Shown here one piece after another: positions 44,945 through 56,300 of a stretch of 64,000 nucleotides of DNA. How positions within the stretch are numbered: position 1 is the first letter of the stretch; the number at the start of each line of letters is the position of its first letter. The notes below the pieces were generated by a model. It made no database searches and was not told where the DNA came from. It saw only the letters and a program-made list of their open reading frames with translations. A program made the translations under genes and the position numbers. Source of the stretch: Stutzerimonas degradans (lineage in GTDB: Bacteria; Pseudomonadota; Gammaproteobacteria; Pseudomonadales; Pseudomonadaceae); assembly GCF_024448505.1 (NCBI RefSeq), contig NZ_JAMOHV010000001.1, positions 310,001-374,000 on the forward strand, read 5' to 3'.

Positions 44945-47900
44945 ATGAGCGATTCCTTCGTCGAGCAGAGCAACTTCAAACGCATCCTCAGCCGCAACGT
45001 GACCGTTCCACTGGGCTTCGGATTTCTCAGCGCGTTCTTCTTCAGCGTCATCGTCTACTACCTGCTCCAGGTGAGCCACTGGGTCGACGAATCGGTGCGC
45101 GGCGTCGCCCACGCCCATGAGGCGGCGAAGATGATGGGTGACCTGGAAGCCTCCATGCGTGGCTACCTGATCACCGGCGAGGCGGTTTTCCTGGAGCCCT
45201 ACAACCGCGAGCTGCCGCTGATGCGCCAGCAGCTGGACGACCTGCAGCGCTACGCACGCGAGAACCCGATGCAGCTCAGCCGCGTCGAGCAGGTGCGCTC
45301 GGTGTTCGCCGAATGGGTGCGGTTCGCCGAGCAGGGCATCGCCACGCGCGATCGTGGCGAGTCGATCCACGAGCTGGTGGCCACGGCGCGCGGGCTGAAT
45401 CTCTCCGGCAAGATTCGCGCGCTGCTCAACGATTTCATCGCTACCGAGCGGCAGATTCGCGCCGAACGTTCCGATTTCAGCGAAATGACCAGCACCGCGC
45501 TGATCGGCGGTTTTCTGCTGTTCAGCCTGATCTTCAGCGGCCTGCTGGCCTGGTTCGGCCGCCGCGACCTGCTCGGCCTGTCGAACACCTACAGCACGCT
45601 GCTCGCCGGGCAGCAGGCGCACTCTCGGCTGCTGGAACAACAGGCCTGGTACCGCACCGGGCAGACCCAGCTGGGCGAGGCGATCATCGGCGAAATGGCC
45701 CTGCCGGCGCTGGGGCAGAGCATCCTGCAGTTTCTTGCGCGCTATCTCGACGTCGCCGTCGGGGCGCTCTACGTGGTGCAGGACGGCAAGCTGCAGCGCG
45801 TCGCCGAGTTCGCCTACGACCCGCAGAAGCTGCAAGACAATCTCGTGCTCGAATTCGGCGCCGGGCTGGTCGGCCAGGCTGCGCTGGAGCGGCGCGAACT
45901 GGCCCTCGAACAGCTGCCGGCCGACTACCTGCGCGTCAGCTCGGCACTGGGCGCGACCGTGCCGAGTTCGGTGCTGATCGTGCCGGTGGAAGACAGCGGC
46001 ATGCTCAACGGCGTGATCGAACTCGGCTTCCTGCGTCCCCTGCGCGAGCAGGATCGTGAGCTGCTGCGCCGGGTCGGCTCGGCCATCGGCGCGGCCATCG
46101 AGGCTGCGCGCTATCGTCAGCGGCTGCAGCGCGTGCTCGCCGAGACCCAGCAGCTCAACGAGGAGTTGCAGGTGCAACAGGAAGAACTGCGCGCCGCCAA
46201 CGAAGAGCTGGAAGAGCAGTCCAGCGCCCTGCGCGAATCGCAGATGCATCTGGAAGAGCAGCAGGTCGAGCTGGAGCAAACCAACGAACAGCTCGCCGAG
46301 CAGGCCGACACCCTGGCTCGCCAGCGCGACGAGATGGACGAGAAGAACAGCCGCCTGCGCGAGGCGCAGCTGCTGCTCGCGGAGCGCGCCGACGAACTGC
46401 AGCGCGCCAGCCGCTACAAGTCCGAATTCCTCGCCAACATGTCCCACGAACTGCGCACGCCGCTGAACAGCTCGCTGATTCTCGCCAAGCTGCTGGCCGA
46501 CAACCCGCAGGGCAACCTCAGCGACGACCAGGTGCAATTCGCCAGCTCGATCTATTCGGCTGGCAACGACCTGCTCACGCTGATCAACGACATCCTCGAC
46601 ATTGCCAAGGTCGAAGCCGGCAAGCTCGACGTGCATCCCGAGGCGACCCATCTGACCCGGCTGGCCGAGGGGCTGAAGAGCCTGTTCCTGGCGCAGTCGC
46701 TGGAGAAGGCGCTGGGGCTGCGCGTCGAACTGGCCGACGACCTGCCGCCGAGCCTGTACACCGATCGCCAGCGTCTGGAGCAGATTCTCAAGAATCTGCT
46801 GGCCAATGCCTTCAAGTTCACTGAGAGCGGTTCGGTGTGCCTGCGCATCGCGCCGCACGGCGACGGCCGGATCGCCTTCAGCGTCAGCGATACCGGCATC
46901 GGCATCGCGCCGGAGCATCAGGCGGCGATCTTCGAGGCATTCCGCCAGGCCGACGGCACCACCAACCGCCGCTATGGCGGCACGGGCCTCGGGCTGTCGA
47001 TCTCGCGCGAGCTGGCGCAGTTGCTCGGCGGCTCGCTCGAGGTGCAGAGCGAGGTCGGCATGGGCAGCACGTTCACCCTGCTGCTGCCGGAGCATTACGC
47101 CGCTCCCGCCCGCGTGGCCCCGCCGGCGCCACTGCCTGTCGTATCGCCCGTCGCGCCGCGTGCCGAAGCAGCGGCAGCGGCGGTGGTGCAGGCGTCCAGG
47201 CCGGTCGTCGAGCCGATTGCCGATGACCGCGACGCCTACCCGTTCACGGCGCGCTCGGTGCTGGTCATCGAGGACGAGCCGCAGTTTGCCGGCATCCTGC
47301 GCGAGCTGGCGCACGAGCTGCACTACAGCTGCCTGATCGCGCAGAACGCCGACGACGGTTTCGACACCGCCGTGCAGTACAAGCCCGACGCCATCCTGCT
47401 GGACATGCGCCTGCCCGACCACTCCGGGCTGACCGTGCTGGAACGCCTGAAGGAGAACCCGGCGACCCGGCACATTCCGGTGCACGTGGTCTCGGTGGAG
47501 GATCGCAAGGAGGCCGCGCTGCAGATGGGCGCGGTGGGCTATGCGCTCAAGCCCACCACCCGCGACGAGCTCAAGGAGGTGTTCAGCCGCCTGGAAGCCA
47601 AGCTGGCGCAGAAGGTCAAGCGCATCCTGCTGGTCGAGGACGACGCCCGCCAGCGCGAGAGCGTGTCGCGGCTGATCGAGGATGTGGATATCGAGATCAC
47701 CGCTGTCGAGTTCGGCGAGCAGGCGCTCGAGCTGCTGCGCAGCACCGCCTTCGATTGCATGATCATCGACCTCAAGCTGCCGGACATGGACGGCAGCGAG
47801 CTGCTCGAGCGCATGGCCAAGGAGGACATCTGCTCTTTCCCGCCGGTGATCGTCTACACCGGGCGCAACCTGACCCGCGATGAGGAGGCGGCGCTGCTCA

Positions 47901-48433
47901 AGTATTCGCGCTCGATCATCATCAAGGGCGCGCGCTCGCCGGAACGGCTGCTCGACGAGGTCACGCTGTTCCTGCACAAGGTCGAGTCGGACATGCCGCC
48001 GGAGCGGCAGAGAATGCTCAAGAGCGCGCGCAGCCGCGAGAAGGCCTTCGAGGGACGCAAGCTGCTGGTGGTCGACGACGACGTGCGTAACGTCTTCGCC
48101 CTGACCAGCGCGCTGGAACAGAAGGGCGCCGTGGTGGAGATCGCCCGCAACGGCCTGGAAGCCATCGCCAAGCTGCGGCACGACAGCACCATCGATCTGG
48201 TGTTGATGGACATCATGATGCCGGAGATGGACGGTTTCACTGCCATGCAGGAAATCCGCAAGGACCCACGTCTGGCCAAGCTGCCGATCATCGCCGTCAC
48301 CGCCAAGGCGATGAAAACCGACCAGGACCGCTGCCTGAGCGCCGGTGCCAACGATTACCTGGCCAAGCCGATCGACCTCGACCGGCTGTTCTCGCTGATC
48401 CGCGTCTGGCTGCCGAAAGTGGAGCTGCTGTGA
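44945..48433 (+). CDS. Hybrid sensor kinase: CHASE3-GAF-kinase with three receiver domains
   Basis: A 1162-residue membrane kinase. TM1 near 22-42 (LGFGFLSAFFFSVIVYYLL), a periplasmic CHASE3 domain (MMGDLEASMRGYLITGEAVF), TM2 near 190-210, GAF (about 240-390), a long coiled coil (about 395-480), HisKA with SHELRTPLNSS, HATPase (DTGIGIAPEHQ, GGTGLGLSIS), then three receivers with phospho-acceptors in LLDMRLPDHSG, IIDLKLPDMDG and LMDIMMPEMDG. The ATG at 44945 follows AAAGGACACCAG. An inverted repeat TCACG-N6-CGTGA (44863-44878) lies about 70 bp upstream. It heads an operon with cheR, cheB and a receiver-kinase. Confidence 0.94.
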   Translation: MSDSFVEQSNFKRILSRNVTVPLGFGFLSAFFFSVIVYYLLQVSHWVDESVRGVAHAHEAAKMMGDLEASMRGYLITGEAVFLEPYNRELPLMRQQLDDLQRYARENPMQLSRVEQVRSVFAEWVRFAEQGIATRDRGESIHELVATARGLNLSGKIRALLNDFIATERQIRAERSDFSEMTSTALIGGFLLFSLIFSGLLAWFGRRDLLGLSNTYSTLLAGQQAHSRLLEQQAWYRTGQTQLGEAIIGEMALPALGQSILQFLARYLDVAVGALYVVQDGKLQRVAEFAYDPQKLQDNLVLEFGAGLVGQAALERRELALEQLPADYLRVSSALGATVPSSVLIVPVEDSGMLNGVIELGFLRPLREQDRELLRRVGSAIGAAIEAARYRQRLQRVLAETQQLNEELQVQQEELRAANEELEEQSSALRESQMHLEEQQVELEQTNEQLAEQADTLARQRDEMDEKNSRLREAQLLLAERADELQRASRYKSEFLANMSHELRTPLNSSLILAKLLADNPQGNLSDDQVQFASSIYSAGNDLLTLINDILDIAKVEAGKLDVHPEATHLTRLAEGLKSLFLAQSLEKALGLRVELADDLPPSLYTDRQRLEQILKNLLANAFKFTESGSVCLRIAPHGDGRIAFSVSDTGIGIAPEHQAAIFEAFRQADGTTNRRYGGTGLGLSISRELAQLLGGSLEVQSEVGMGSTFTLLLPEHYAAPARVAPPAPLPVVSPVAPRAEAAAAAVVQASRPVVEPIADDRDAYPFTARSVLVIEDEPQFAGILRELAHELHYSCLIAQNADDGFDTAVQYKPDAILLDMRLPDHSGLTVLERLKENPATRHIPVHVVSVEDRKEAALQMGAVGYALKPTTRDELKEVFSRLEAKLAQKVKRILLVEDDARQRESVSRLIEDVDIEITAVEFGEQALELLRSTAFDCMIIDLKLPDMDGSELLERMAKEDICSFPPVIVYTGRNLTRDEEAALLKYSRSIIIKGARSPERLLDEVTLFLHKVESDMPPERQRMLKSARSREKAFEGRKLLVVDDDVRNVFALTSALEQKGAVVEIARNGLEAIAKLRHDSTIDLVLMDIMMPEMDGFTAMQEIRKDPRLAKLPIIAVTAKAMKTDQDRCLSAGANDYLAKPIDLDRLFSLIRVWLPKVELL

Positions 48434-48434
48434 C

Positions 48435-49253
48435 ATGCCCGAGCGCAGCACCGATATCGAGCTGAAGCTGCTGATCGAGGCGATCTACCTCCGGTACAGC
48501 TACGACTTTCGCGACTACTCCGGCGCTTCGCTCAAGCGCCGGGTGACGCTTGCGCTCAAGCAGCTCGACTGCGAGAACATCTCGGCGCTGCAGCACCGCA
48601 TCCTGCATGACGCGCGCGCCTTCATGGACCTGCTGCAGTACCTGACCATCCCGGTCAGCGAGATGTTTCGCGATCCCGGTTACTTCCGCGCTCTGCGCGA
48701 GCAGGTGGTGCCGGTGCTGCGCACCTATCCGTCGCTGAAGATCTGGATCGCCGGCTGCAGCACCGGCGAGGAGGTCTACTCGATGGCCATCCTGCTCAAG
48801 GAGGAGGGCCTGCTGGAGCGCTCGCTGATTTACGCCACCGATATCAACCCGCGCTCGTTGGCGCAGGCGCGCCGGGGCATCTTTCCCGTCCAGCACCTGC
48901 ACAAGTACACCGAGAACTACCAGCAGGCCGGTGGCCGGGGCAACTTCGCCGACTACTGCACGGTCGCCTACGACGCAGTGCTGATGGACAAGGCGCTCAA
49001 ACAGAACGTCACCTTCGCCGATCACAGCCTGGCGACCGATAGCGTGTTTTCCGAAACGCAGCTGATCTCCTGCCGCAACGTGCTGATCTACTTCAACAAG
49101 TCGCTGCAGGACCGCGCCTTCGGGCTGTTCCACGAATCGCTCTGTCATCGCGGATTCCTCGGCCTGGGCGCCAAGGAAACGGTGGAATTCTCCGCCTGCG
49201 CCGGGCAGTTCGAGGCGTTCGACAAATCGGAAAGGATTTTCCGCAAGCTATGA
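48435..49253 (+). CDS. CheR-type protein-glutamate methyltransferase
   Basis: A 272-residue SAM-dependent methyltransferase with an N-terminal CheR_N helical domain (residues about 10-65, YDFRDYSGASLKRRV), the EMFRDPGYF motif, the SAM site WIAGCSTGEEVYSMAILL, and SCRNVLIYF. It begins one base after the kinase stop. No chemoreceptor, CheA or CheW is encoded in this operon, so its target may be the linked kinase or an unlinked receptor. It overlaps cheB by ATGA. Confidence 0.92.
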   Translation: MPERSTDIELKLLIEAIYLRYSYDFRDYSGASLKRRVTLALKQLDCENISALQHRILHDARAFMDLLQYLTIPVSEMFRDPGYFRALREQVVPVLRTYPSLKIWIAGCSTGEEVYSMAILLKEEGLLERSLIYATDINPRSLAQARRGIFPVQHLHKYTENYQQAGGRGNFADYCTVAYDAVLMDKALKQNVTFADHSLATDSVFSETQLISCRNVLIYFNKSLQDRAFGLFHESLCHRGFLGLGAKETVEFSACAGQFEAFDKSERIFRKL

Positions 49254-49852
49254 GCAGCCAGGCACCCCGGCGCATGGCCGGCAAGCGGCGGCCGCCCGTC
49301 GAGGCGGTGGTCATCGGCACCTCGGCCGGCGGTCTGGCCGCGCTCAGCGTGCTGGTCGCCGGGCTGGAGGCGACGTTCCGCCTGCCGCTGCTGGTGGTGC
49401 AGCACATCCCTTCAGGCGTGCCGACGCAGCTGGCGGAGATTTTCCAGCGCAAGACCGACCTGCACGTCAAGGAAGCCGACGAGAAGGAGCGGGTGCGCGG
49501 CGGAACCCTGTATTTCGCCGCACCCGGCTATCACCTGCTGGTCGAGCAGGACACCAGTCTGTCGCTGAGTCAGGACGACAGCGTGCATTTTTCCCGGCCG
49601 TCGATCGACGTGCTGTTCGAATCCGCCGCCGACGCCTGGGGCGAGCGCGTGGCCGGTATCCTGCTGACCGGCGCCAACGAGGACGGCGCCGCCGGCCTCG
49701 AAGCGATTCATCGCGCCGGCGGTCTGACCATCGTCCAGGACCCGGACGAGGCAGAAGTCGACAGCATGCCGCGCGCCGCACTCCAGCGCTTCGCGCCGGA
49801 CTACATTTTGCCCCTGCGTGACATACACCGATTGTTGCGCGAACTGGAGTGA
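49250..49852 (+). CDS. Stand-alone CheB-type methylesterase domain (no receiver)
   Basis: A 200-residue methylesterase/glutamine deamidase domain. The catalytic serine is in GTSAGGLAAL (about residue 25), the histidine in VVQHIPSG, and the aspartate in LTGANEDGAAGLEAI. The N-terminal receiver that normally gates CheB is missing, so activity should be constitutive or controlled by the receivers of the neighbouring kinases. It sits between cheR and the receiver-kinase gene with four-base overlaps or gaps. Confidence 0.92.
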   Translation: MSSQAPRRMAGKRRPPVEAVVIGTSAGGLAALSVLVAGLEATFRLPLLVVQHIPSGVPTQLAEIFQRKTDLHVKEADEKERVRGGTLYFAAPGYHLLVEQDTSLSLSQDDSVHFSRPSIDVLFESAADAWGERVAGILLTGANEDGAAGLEAIHRAGGLTIVQDPDEAEVDSMPRAALQRFAPDYILPLRDIHRLLRELE

Positions 49853-49855
49853 GTC

Positions 49856-51046
49856 ATGCCCTATCAAACCGATGAGGCGAATCTGCTGATCGTCGACGAC
49901 CTGCCGGAGAACCTGCTGGCGCTCGGCGCGCTGTTGCAGGCGCCGGGCATCCGCGTGCATCAGGCCGAATCGGCCGAGCAGGCGCTGGAGCTGCTGCTGC
50001 AGCACGAATTCGCGCTGGCGATCCTCGACGTGCAGATGCCCGGCATGGACGGCTTCCAGCTGGCCGAGCTGATGCGCGGCACCGAGCGCACCAAACACAT
50101 TCCCATCGTCTTCGTCAGCGCCGCCGGGCGCGAGCTCAACTACGCCTTCAAGGGCTACGAGAGCGGTGCGGTGGACTTTCTGCACAAGCCGCTGGATGCG
50201 CACGCGGTGCGCAGCAAGGCCAGCGTGTTCGTCGATCTCTATCGCAACCGCAAGCGCATGGCGCGCCAGCTGGAGGCGCTGGAAAAGAGCCGGCGCGAGC
50301 AGGAGGTGCTGCTCGACGAGCTGCGCAGCACCCAGGCCGAGCTGGAGAACGCCGTGCGCATGCGCGACGACTTCATGTCCATCGTCTCTCACGAGCTGAA
50401 GACCCCGCTCAACACGCTGATCCTCGAAGTGCAGCTGCGCAAGCTGCAGCTGGCGCGCGGCAATTTCGCCGCCTTCAGCGAGGACCGTTTGCGCAACATG
50501 GTCGAGAAGGACGAGCGGCAGGTGCAGAGCCTGATCCGCCTGATCGACGACATGCTGGATGTTTCGCGCATCCGCACTGGCAAGCTGTCGATCCGCCCGA
50601 GCCGCATCGACCTGGCGGAGCTGGTCGCGCATGTGCTGGAGAGCTTCGCCGCGCAGATGGAAGGCCGCGGCTGCACGCTGCAGCTGCAGCAGGCCGAGTC
50701 GGTCGTCGGCGTCTGGGACGCGTTTCGTATCGAGCAGGTGGTGGCCAATCTGCTCACCAACGCCATGCGCTACGGTGCCGGCAACCCGGTGCAGGTGAGC
50801 GTCGGGCCTTGCGCCGAGGGCGCGCAGATCGAGGTGCGCGACCATGGTATCGGCATCAAGCCGGAGAGCCTGGCGCGCATCTTCTGCCAGTTCGAGCGCG
50901 CCGAGGGTAGCGAGAGCAGCGCCGGGCTGGGGCTCGGCCTGTTCATCGCCGAGCAGATCGTCAAGGCGCATGGCGGGCGTATTCAGGTTGAGAGTGAGGA
51001 GGGGCAGGGGGCGTTGTTTCGCGTGCTGCTGCCCTTGAATCCGTAG
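49856..51046 (+). CDS. Response regulator-histidine kinase (REC-HisKA-HATPase)
   Basis: A 396-residue soluble protein with reversed order: N-terminal receiver (residues about 8-125, phospho-acceptor in ILDVQMPGMDG), a coiled linker, HisKA with SIVSHELKTPLNTL, and HATPase (NLLTNAMRYG, DHGIGIKPES, GLGLGLFIAEQI). It could accept phosphate from the hybrid kinase and pass it on after autophosphorylation. It is the last gene of the four-gene operon; no DNA-binding output is encoded, so the final target is unlinked. Confidence 0.92.
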   Translation: MPYQTDEANLLIVDDLPENLLALGALLQAPGIRVHQAESAEQALELLLQHEFALAILDVQMPGMDGFQLAELMRGTERTKHIPIVFVSAAGRELNYAFKGYESGAVDFLHKPLDAHAVRSKASVFVDLYRNRKRMARQLEALEKSRREQEVLLDELRSTQAELENAVRMRDDFMSIVSHELKTPLNTLILEVQLRKLQLARGNFAAFSEDRLRNMVEKDERQVQSLIRLIDDMLDVSRIRTGKLSIRPSRIDLAELVAHVLESFAAQMEGRGCTLQLQQAESVVGVWDAFRIEQVVANLLTNAMRYGAGNPVQVSVGPCAEGAQIEVRDHGIGIKPESLARIFCQFERAEGSESSAGLGLGLFIAEQIVKAHGGRIQVESEEGQGALFRVLLPLNP

Positions 51047-51065
51047 GGCGCCGTTGTGGAGTGGG

Positions 51066-51090
51066 GCGCGGGTTGCGCCCGCTCTACGGC
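51066..51090. repeat. 25-bp direct repeat, left copy
   Basis: This segment (GCGCGGGTTGCGCCCG then CTCTACGGC) matches 51789-51813 at 21 of 25 positions in the same orientation. It also contains its own short hairpin GGGCGC/GCGCCC. The two copies bracket the larger repeat between them, and the left one lies just past the receiver-kinase stop. Confidence 0.7.
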
Positions 51091-51174
51091 TGGTAAGGCT
51101 GATCGTGCGGCTTGTACGTTTTGCTGTCTTGGTGGTTGGCGAGTGGCTTGAGAGCTTGTTTTCGCCCTGCTGGG

Positions 51175-51672
51175 CGAGTCACTTTTGCCAGTCGCGGCAA
51201 AAGTAACCAAAACCGCTTGCCCCTACATCCGGCCCCGGCTGCGCCGGGGTTCCCTCGCTCCATCGTCGCTCCGGGGGCCGGCGTAAAGGGCCGTCCCTGG
51301 CCCTTTACGCCTCTCACGGCATCCATGCCGCTCGCTCCCTTGCGCAACGATTCCACTCGGCCTCCTGAAAGGGGCGGTTGGTGGGGCCTGACAGGCTGTG
51401 CAGGAAAGGCACAAAGCGCAGCAAAGTCAGCTTCTCGACCTTCCAGGCGACTCGGACCCAACTCCCCGTCAGGAGGCCGAGTGGAGGTGTCGCATAGGGG
51501 GACGCGAGGCAGGACGCCGAGCGAGTCACGAAGGGACAGGGATGTCCCTTCGTGACGTGCCCCCGGAGCGGCGCCGGAGCGAGGGGAGTCTGGCCGCAGG
51601 CCAGACCCGGATGTCGGGTGCCCTTCTTCTTTGGTTACTTTCTTGTTGGGCAAGCAACAAGAAAGTGACTCG
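51175..51672. repeat. About 500-bp nested palindromic interspersed repeat
   Basis: Both ends are hairpins. Left: ACTTTTGCC/GGCAAAAGT (51181-51204). Right: ACTTTCTTGTT/AACAAGAAAGT (51637-51666). The ends are inverted copies of each other: CGAGTCACTTT (51175-51185) against AAAGTGACTCG (51662-51672), and AAAGTAACCAAA (51200-51211) against TTTGGTTACTTT (51630-51641). Inside, a 16-bp perfect pair TCCACTCGGCCTCCTG (51352-51367) and its complement (51470-51485) continues the symmetry. The small frames here look like chance. I remember similar repeats, with spurious short ORFs, in many pseudomonad genomes. Confidence 0.75.
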
Positions 51673-51788
51673 GCCGGGTGGCCGAAACCAGAGGCATCGG
51701 GCACTCGGAAATCAAGCGATTCACCAATCGCCATGAAGCAAAATGTGAGTGCAACCCGCCGTTGCGGAGTGGCGCTCAGGCGCCGACG

Positions 51789-53360
<1,572 letters not shown>

Positions 53361-53390
53361 TCAGATTAGGCTCTTACCGCGCAGTGGGGT

Positions 53391-56300
53391 TCAGCTTGGG
53401 TCGGGATCCTTGATCAGCGGGCCGCCCGTCACGACCGGCTGGCTCTTCGGCAGCAGCAGCTCACGTCCGGCGTAGTCCTTCAGATGCACGTCCAGCTGGC
53501 GGAAGGCGATGACGATGCCGCGCTCGCGGAATTCGCGATCGACGCGACGGTTGATCTCGTCGATCACCGGGTTGCGGTCGCCGAGGTCGCGCACGTGCAG
53601 GCGCAGCTCGTGTTCCAGGCGGCTCTCGCCGAAATTGAGGAAGAACACCTGCGGCTCCGGGTCCTTGAGCACGCGCGGATTCTCCCGCGCGGCCTGGAAC
53701 AGCAGCTCGCGAACCTGCTCCAGGTCCGAGCCGAATTCCACGCCGATGCGGATGGTGACGCGGGTGACCGTGTCGCTCAGCGACCAGTTGAGCAGCTGGT
53801 CGGTGACGAAGGTCTTGTTCGGAACGATGATTTCCTTGTGGTCGAAATCGGTGATGGTGGTGGCGCGGATGCGGATGCGGCTGACCGTGCCGGAGAGGTT
53901 GCCGATGGTCACCACGTCGCCGATGCGCACCGGTTTCTCGAACAGGATGATCAGGCCGGAGACGAAGTTGGCGAAGATTTCCTGCAGGCCGAAACCCAGG
54001 CCCACCGACAGCGCGGCCACCAACCACTGCAGCTTGTCCCAGCTGACGCCGAGGGTCGACAGCGTGGAAACGATGCCGGTGCCCACCAGCGTGTACGACA
54101 GCAGCGTGCCGGTGGCGTAGGCGCTGCCGGGCGCCAGGTTCAGCCGCGACAGCACCGCGACCTCCAGCAGGCCGGGCAGGTTGCGCGCCAGCACCAAGGT
54201 GATGACGACGATGGCCAGCGCGCCGAGCAGGTCGTTCAGGCTGATCGCCGAGGTGGTCAGCGTATCGCCGCTGCCGCTGGTGAATTCGTAGAGCGCGACG
54301 TTATCCAGGTAGGACACCACCGAGATCAGGTCCGACCAGACCCAGTACAGCGCGACGACGAACAGGCCGAAGGTGGCCAGGCGGGTCAGGCGCAGCGACT
54401 GCTGGTTGACCTGCTCGATGTCCAGGCCGGGTTCCTCCAGCGTCTCGGTGTCGGCGTTGCCGTTCTCCTCGCTGCTCTGGCGCTTGGCGAGCGCGCGCTG
54501 GTAGGCCAGGCGCCGCGCGGCGATGGTCAGCGCGCGGACCAGCGTGGCCTCCAGCGCGACCCAGAGCATCAGCAGATAGAGCGTGTCGATCAGCCGCTCG
54601 GTGAGCTTGAGCGCCGTGTAGTAGTAGCCCATGCCGACCACGCCGATCAGCAGCAGCGGCAGCACGCTGAACAGCATGCCGAGCAGCAGCCGTCCGTGCG
54701 GCGCATTCTCGCTGGCCGGTCCCTTGCGCAGGATGCGCGCCATGCGCCAGCTCATCAGCGCATAGCAGGCGATGATCACCAGTAGACCGAGCACGTCGTC
54801 GGCGAGATTGGCCGGCTGCTGCTCGGCGATGCTCACCGCCACCACCAGGGTCAGCACCACCAGCCCGAGGCGGCGTAGCTCGTCGCGCAGGAAGGTCACT
54901 TGCGGTTTCGACCAGCGAAAGTGCAGCTCCGCCACCCGCCCCGGCGAGAGCATGCGGTAGGCGGTGTAGAACACCAGCCAGGCTTGGGCCATCTCGTACA
55001 GCGCGGCACCGAGGCCGAGGTTCTGCCCACGCGCGTCCATCTGCAGCAGATAGCCGCACAGCGCCAGCAGCAGCGCACCGGGCAGCGCCAGCAGCAGGTT
55101 GAGCAACAGCGCCAAAGGCGTATGCAGCTGGCTGTCGTTACGGAAATGGCCGACGTCGCGGCTCAGCGCATCGAGCTTGGCGTTGATCGCCGGGCGCCGC
55201 CAGAGCAGTACGGCAATTGCCAGCAGCAGCGGCAGGAACAGCAGCGGACGTTCCTTCAGGCCGGCGCCCAGCTCCCCCAACAGCGAGCGCCAGGGAATGC
55301 TGGCGAGCTGGCGCTCCAGACGCTGCGGCGCGCTGGCCAGCCAGCTCAGGTCCAGCGGCTTGTTGCTGGGAATCCAGAACATCTGCTCGTCGAGCGTCGC
55401 GCTCAGGGCGCTCGCCGTATCGTGCAGCTGCTTCTGGTTCAGCTGCAGGGTGATCGATTCGTTGAGCAGCGCGTTGAGCGTGCGGTTCAGCCGGTCGAGC
55501 AGCTCGTTGCGGGTGTTGAGCAGTTCCAGCAGCGCGGCGCGCAGCTCCGCTGTCGCCTGTTCGGCCGGCTGGCTGGCGAGCAGCTGATCGACGTAGCTCT
55601 GGGCGTTGCCTGCCTTCTCGCGCGCCTGGTTCAGCTCGAACTGGTAGAGCCGCAGGTCGGCGATCTCGTCGGCGAGGTTCTTGTCCAGCGTCACCTTGGG
55701 GAGGGTCAGCTTCTGCTGGTAGAGGATCTTCGACAGCAACAGACTGCCTTCGAGCACGCTGATCTGCTCTTCCAGCGCCTGGTCGGTCTGAGTCAGCGTG
55801 TCGAGTTGCTGGCGGGTGCGCAGGTTCTGCTGGTTGAGGTCGTTCAGCCGCTCGGTGGCGCGCAGCAGGTAGTCGGAGAGCTTGAGGTTCTCCGCGCTTT
55901 CGGCGGCCAGCAGGGTATCGGAGCCGGCCTGCTCGGCCTTGGCCGACAGCTCCGCGACGGTCTGCTCGGACTCGGCGCGGCGCTTCTCGTTGATCAGCGC
56001 CTGCAGCGCCTGGGTTTCCAGCTCGGCGCGGGCGATGCGTTCGGCGAGCAGGTCGCGGCGTGCCTTGCCCAGATCCTGCATCAGGCTGTTGCCGGCCAGC
56101 TCCTGGCGGCGCAGTTCGATCTGTGCGCCGAGGGTCTCGAGTTCCGCGTTGAGCAGGCTGCGCTGCTCGTCGCCGAGGCTCTTGCCGCCGTCGCGCCCGC
56201 TCTTGAGCTGCGCGTTGATCTCCTGGATGCGCGCCTGGGCGCTGCCGATGGCGGCCTGCGCACGCTCCGGGCGGGTCTGCGCGGTGATGATCAGGCTGTT

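Noticed and set aside
44519..48451. 1310-codon minus-strand open frame opposite the hybrid kinase
   Set aside because: It mirrors the codon pattern of the real kinase gene, has no recognisable domain, and the plus strand carries complete kinase and receiver motifs.
51084..51734. Several overlapping open frames inside the 500-bp repeat
   Set aside because: All frames on both strands are short, Pro/Arg/Ser-rich and follow the palindromic structure; no domain, no consistent ribosome site. Treated as repeat DNA.
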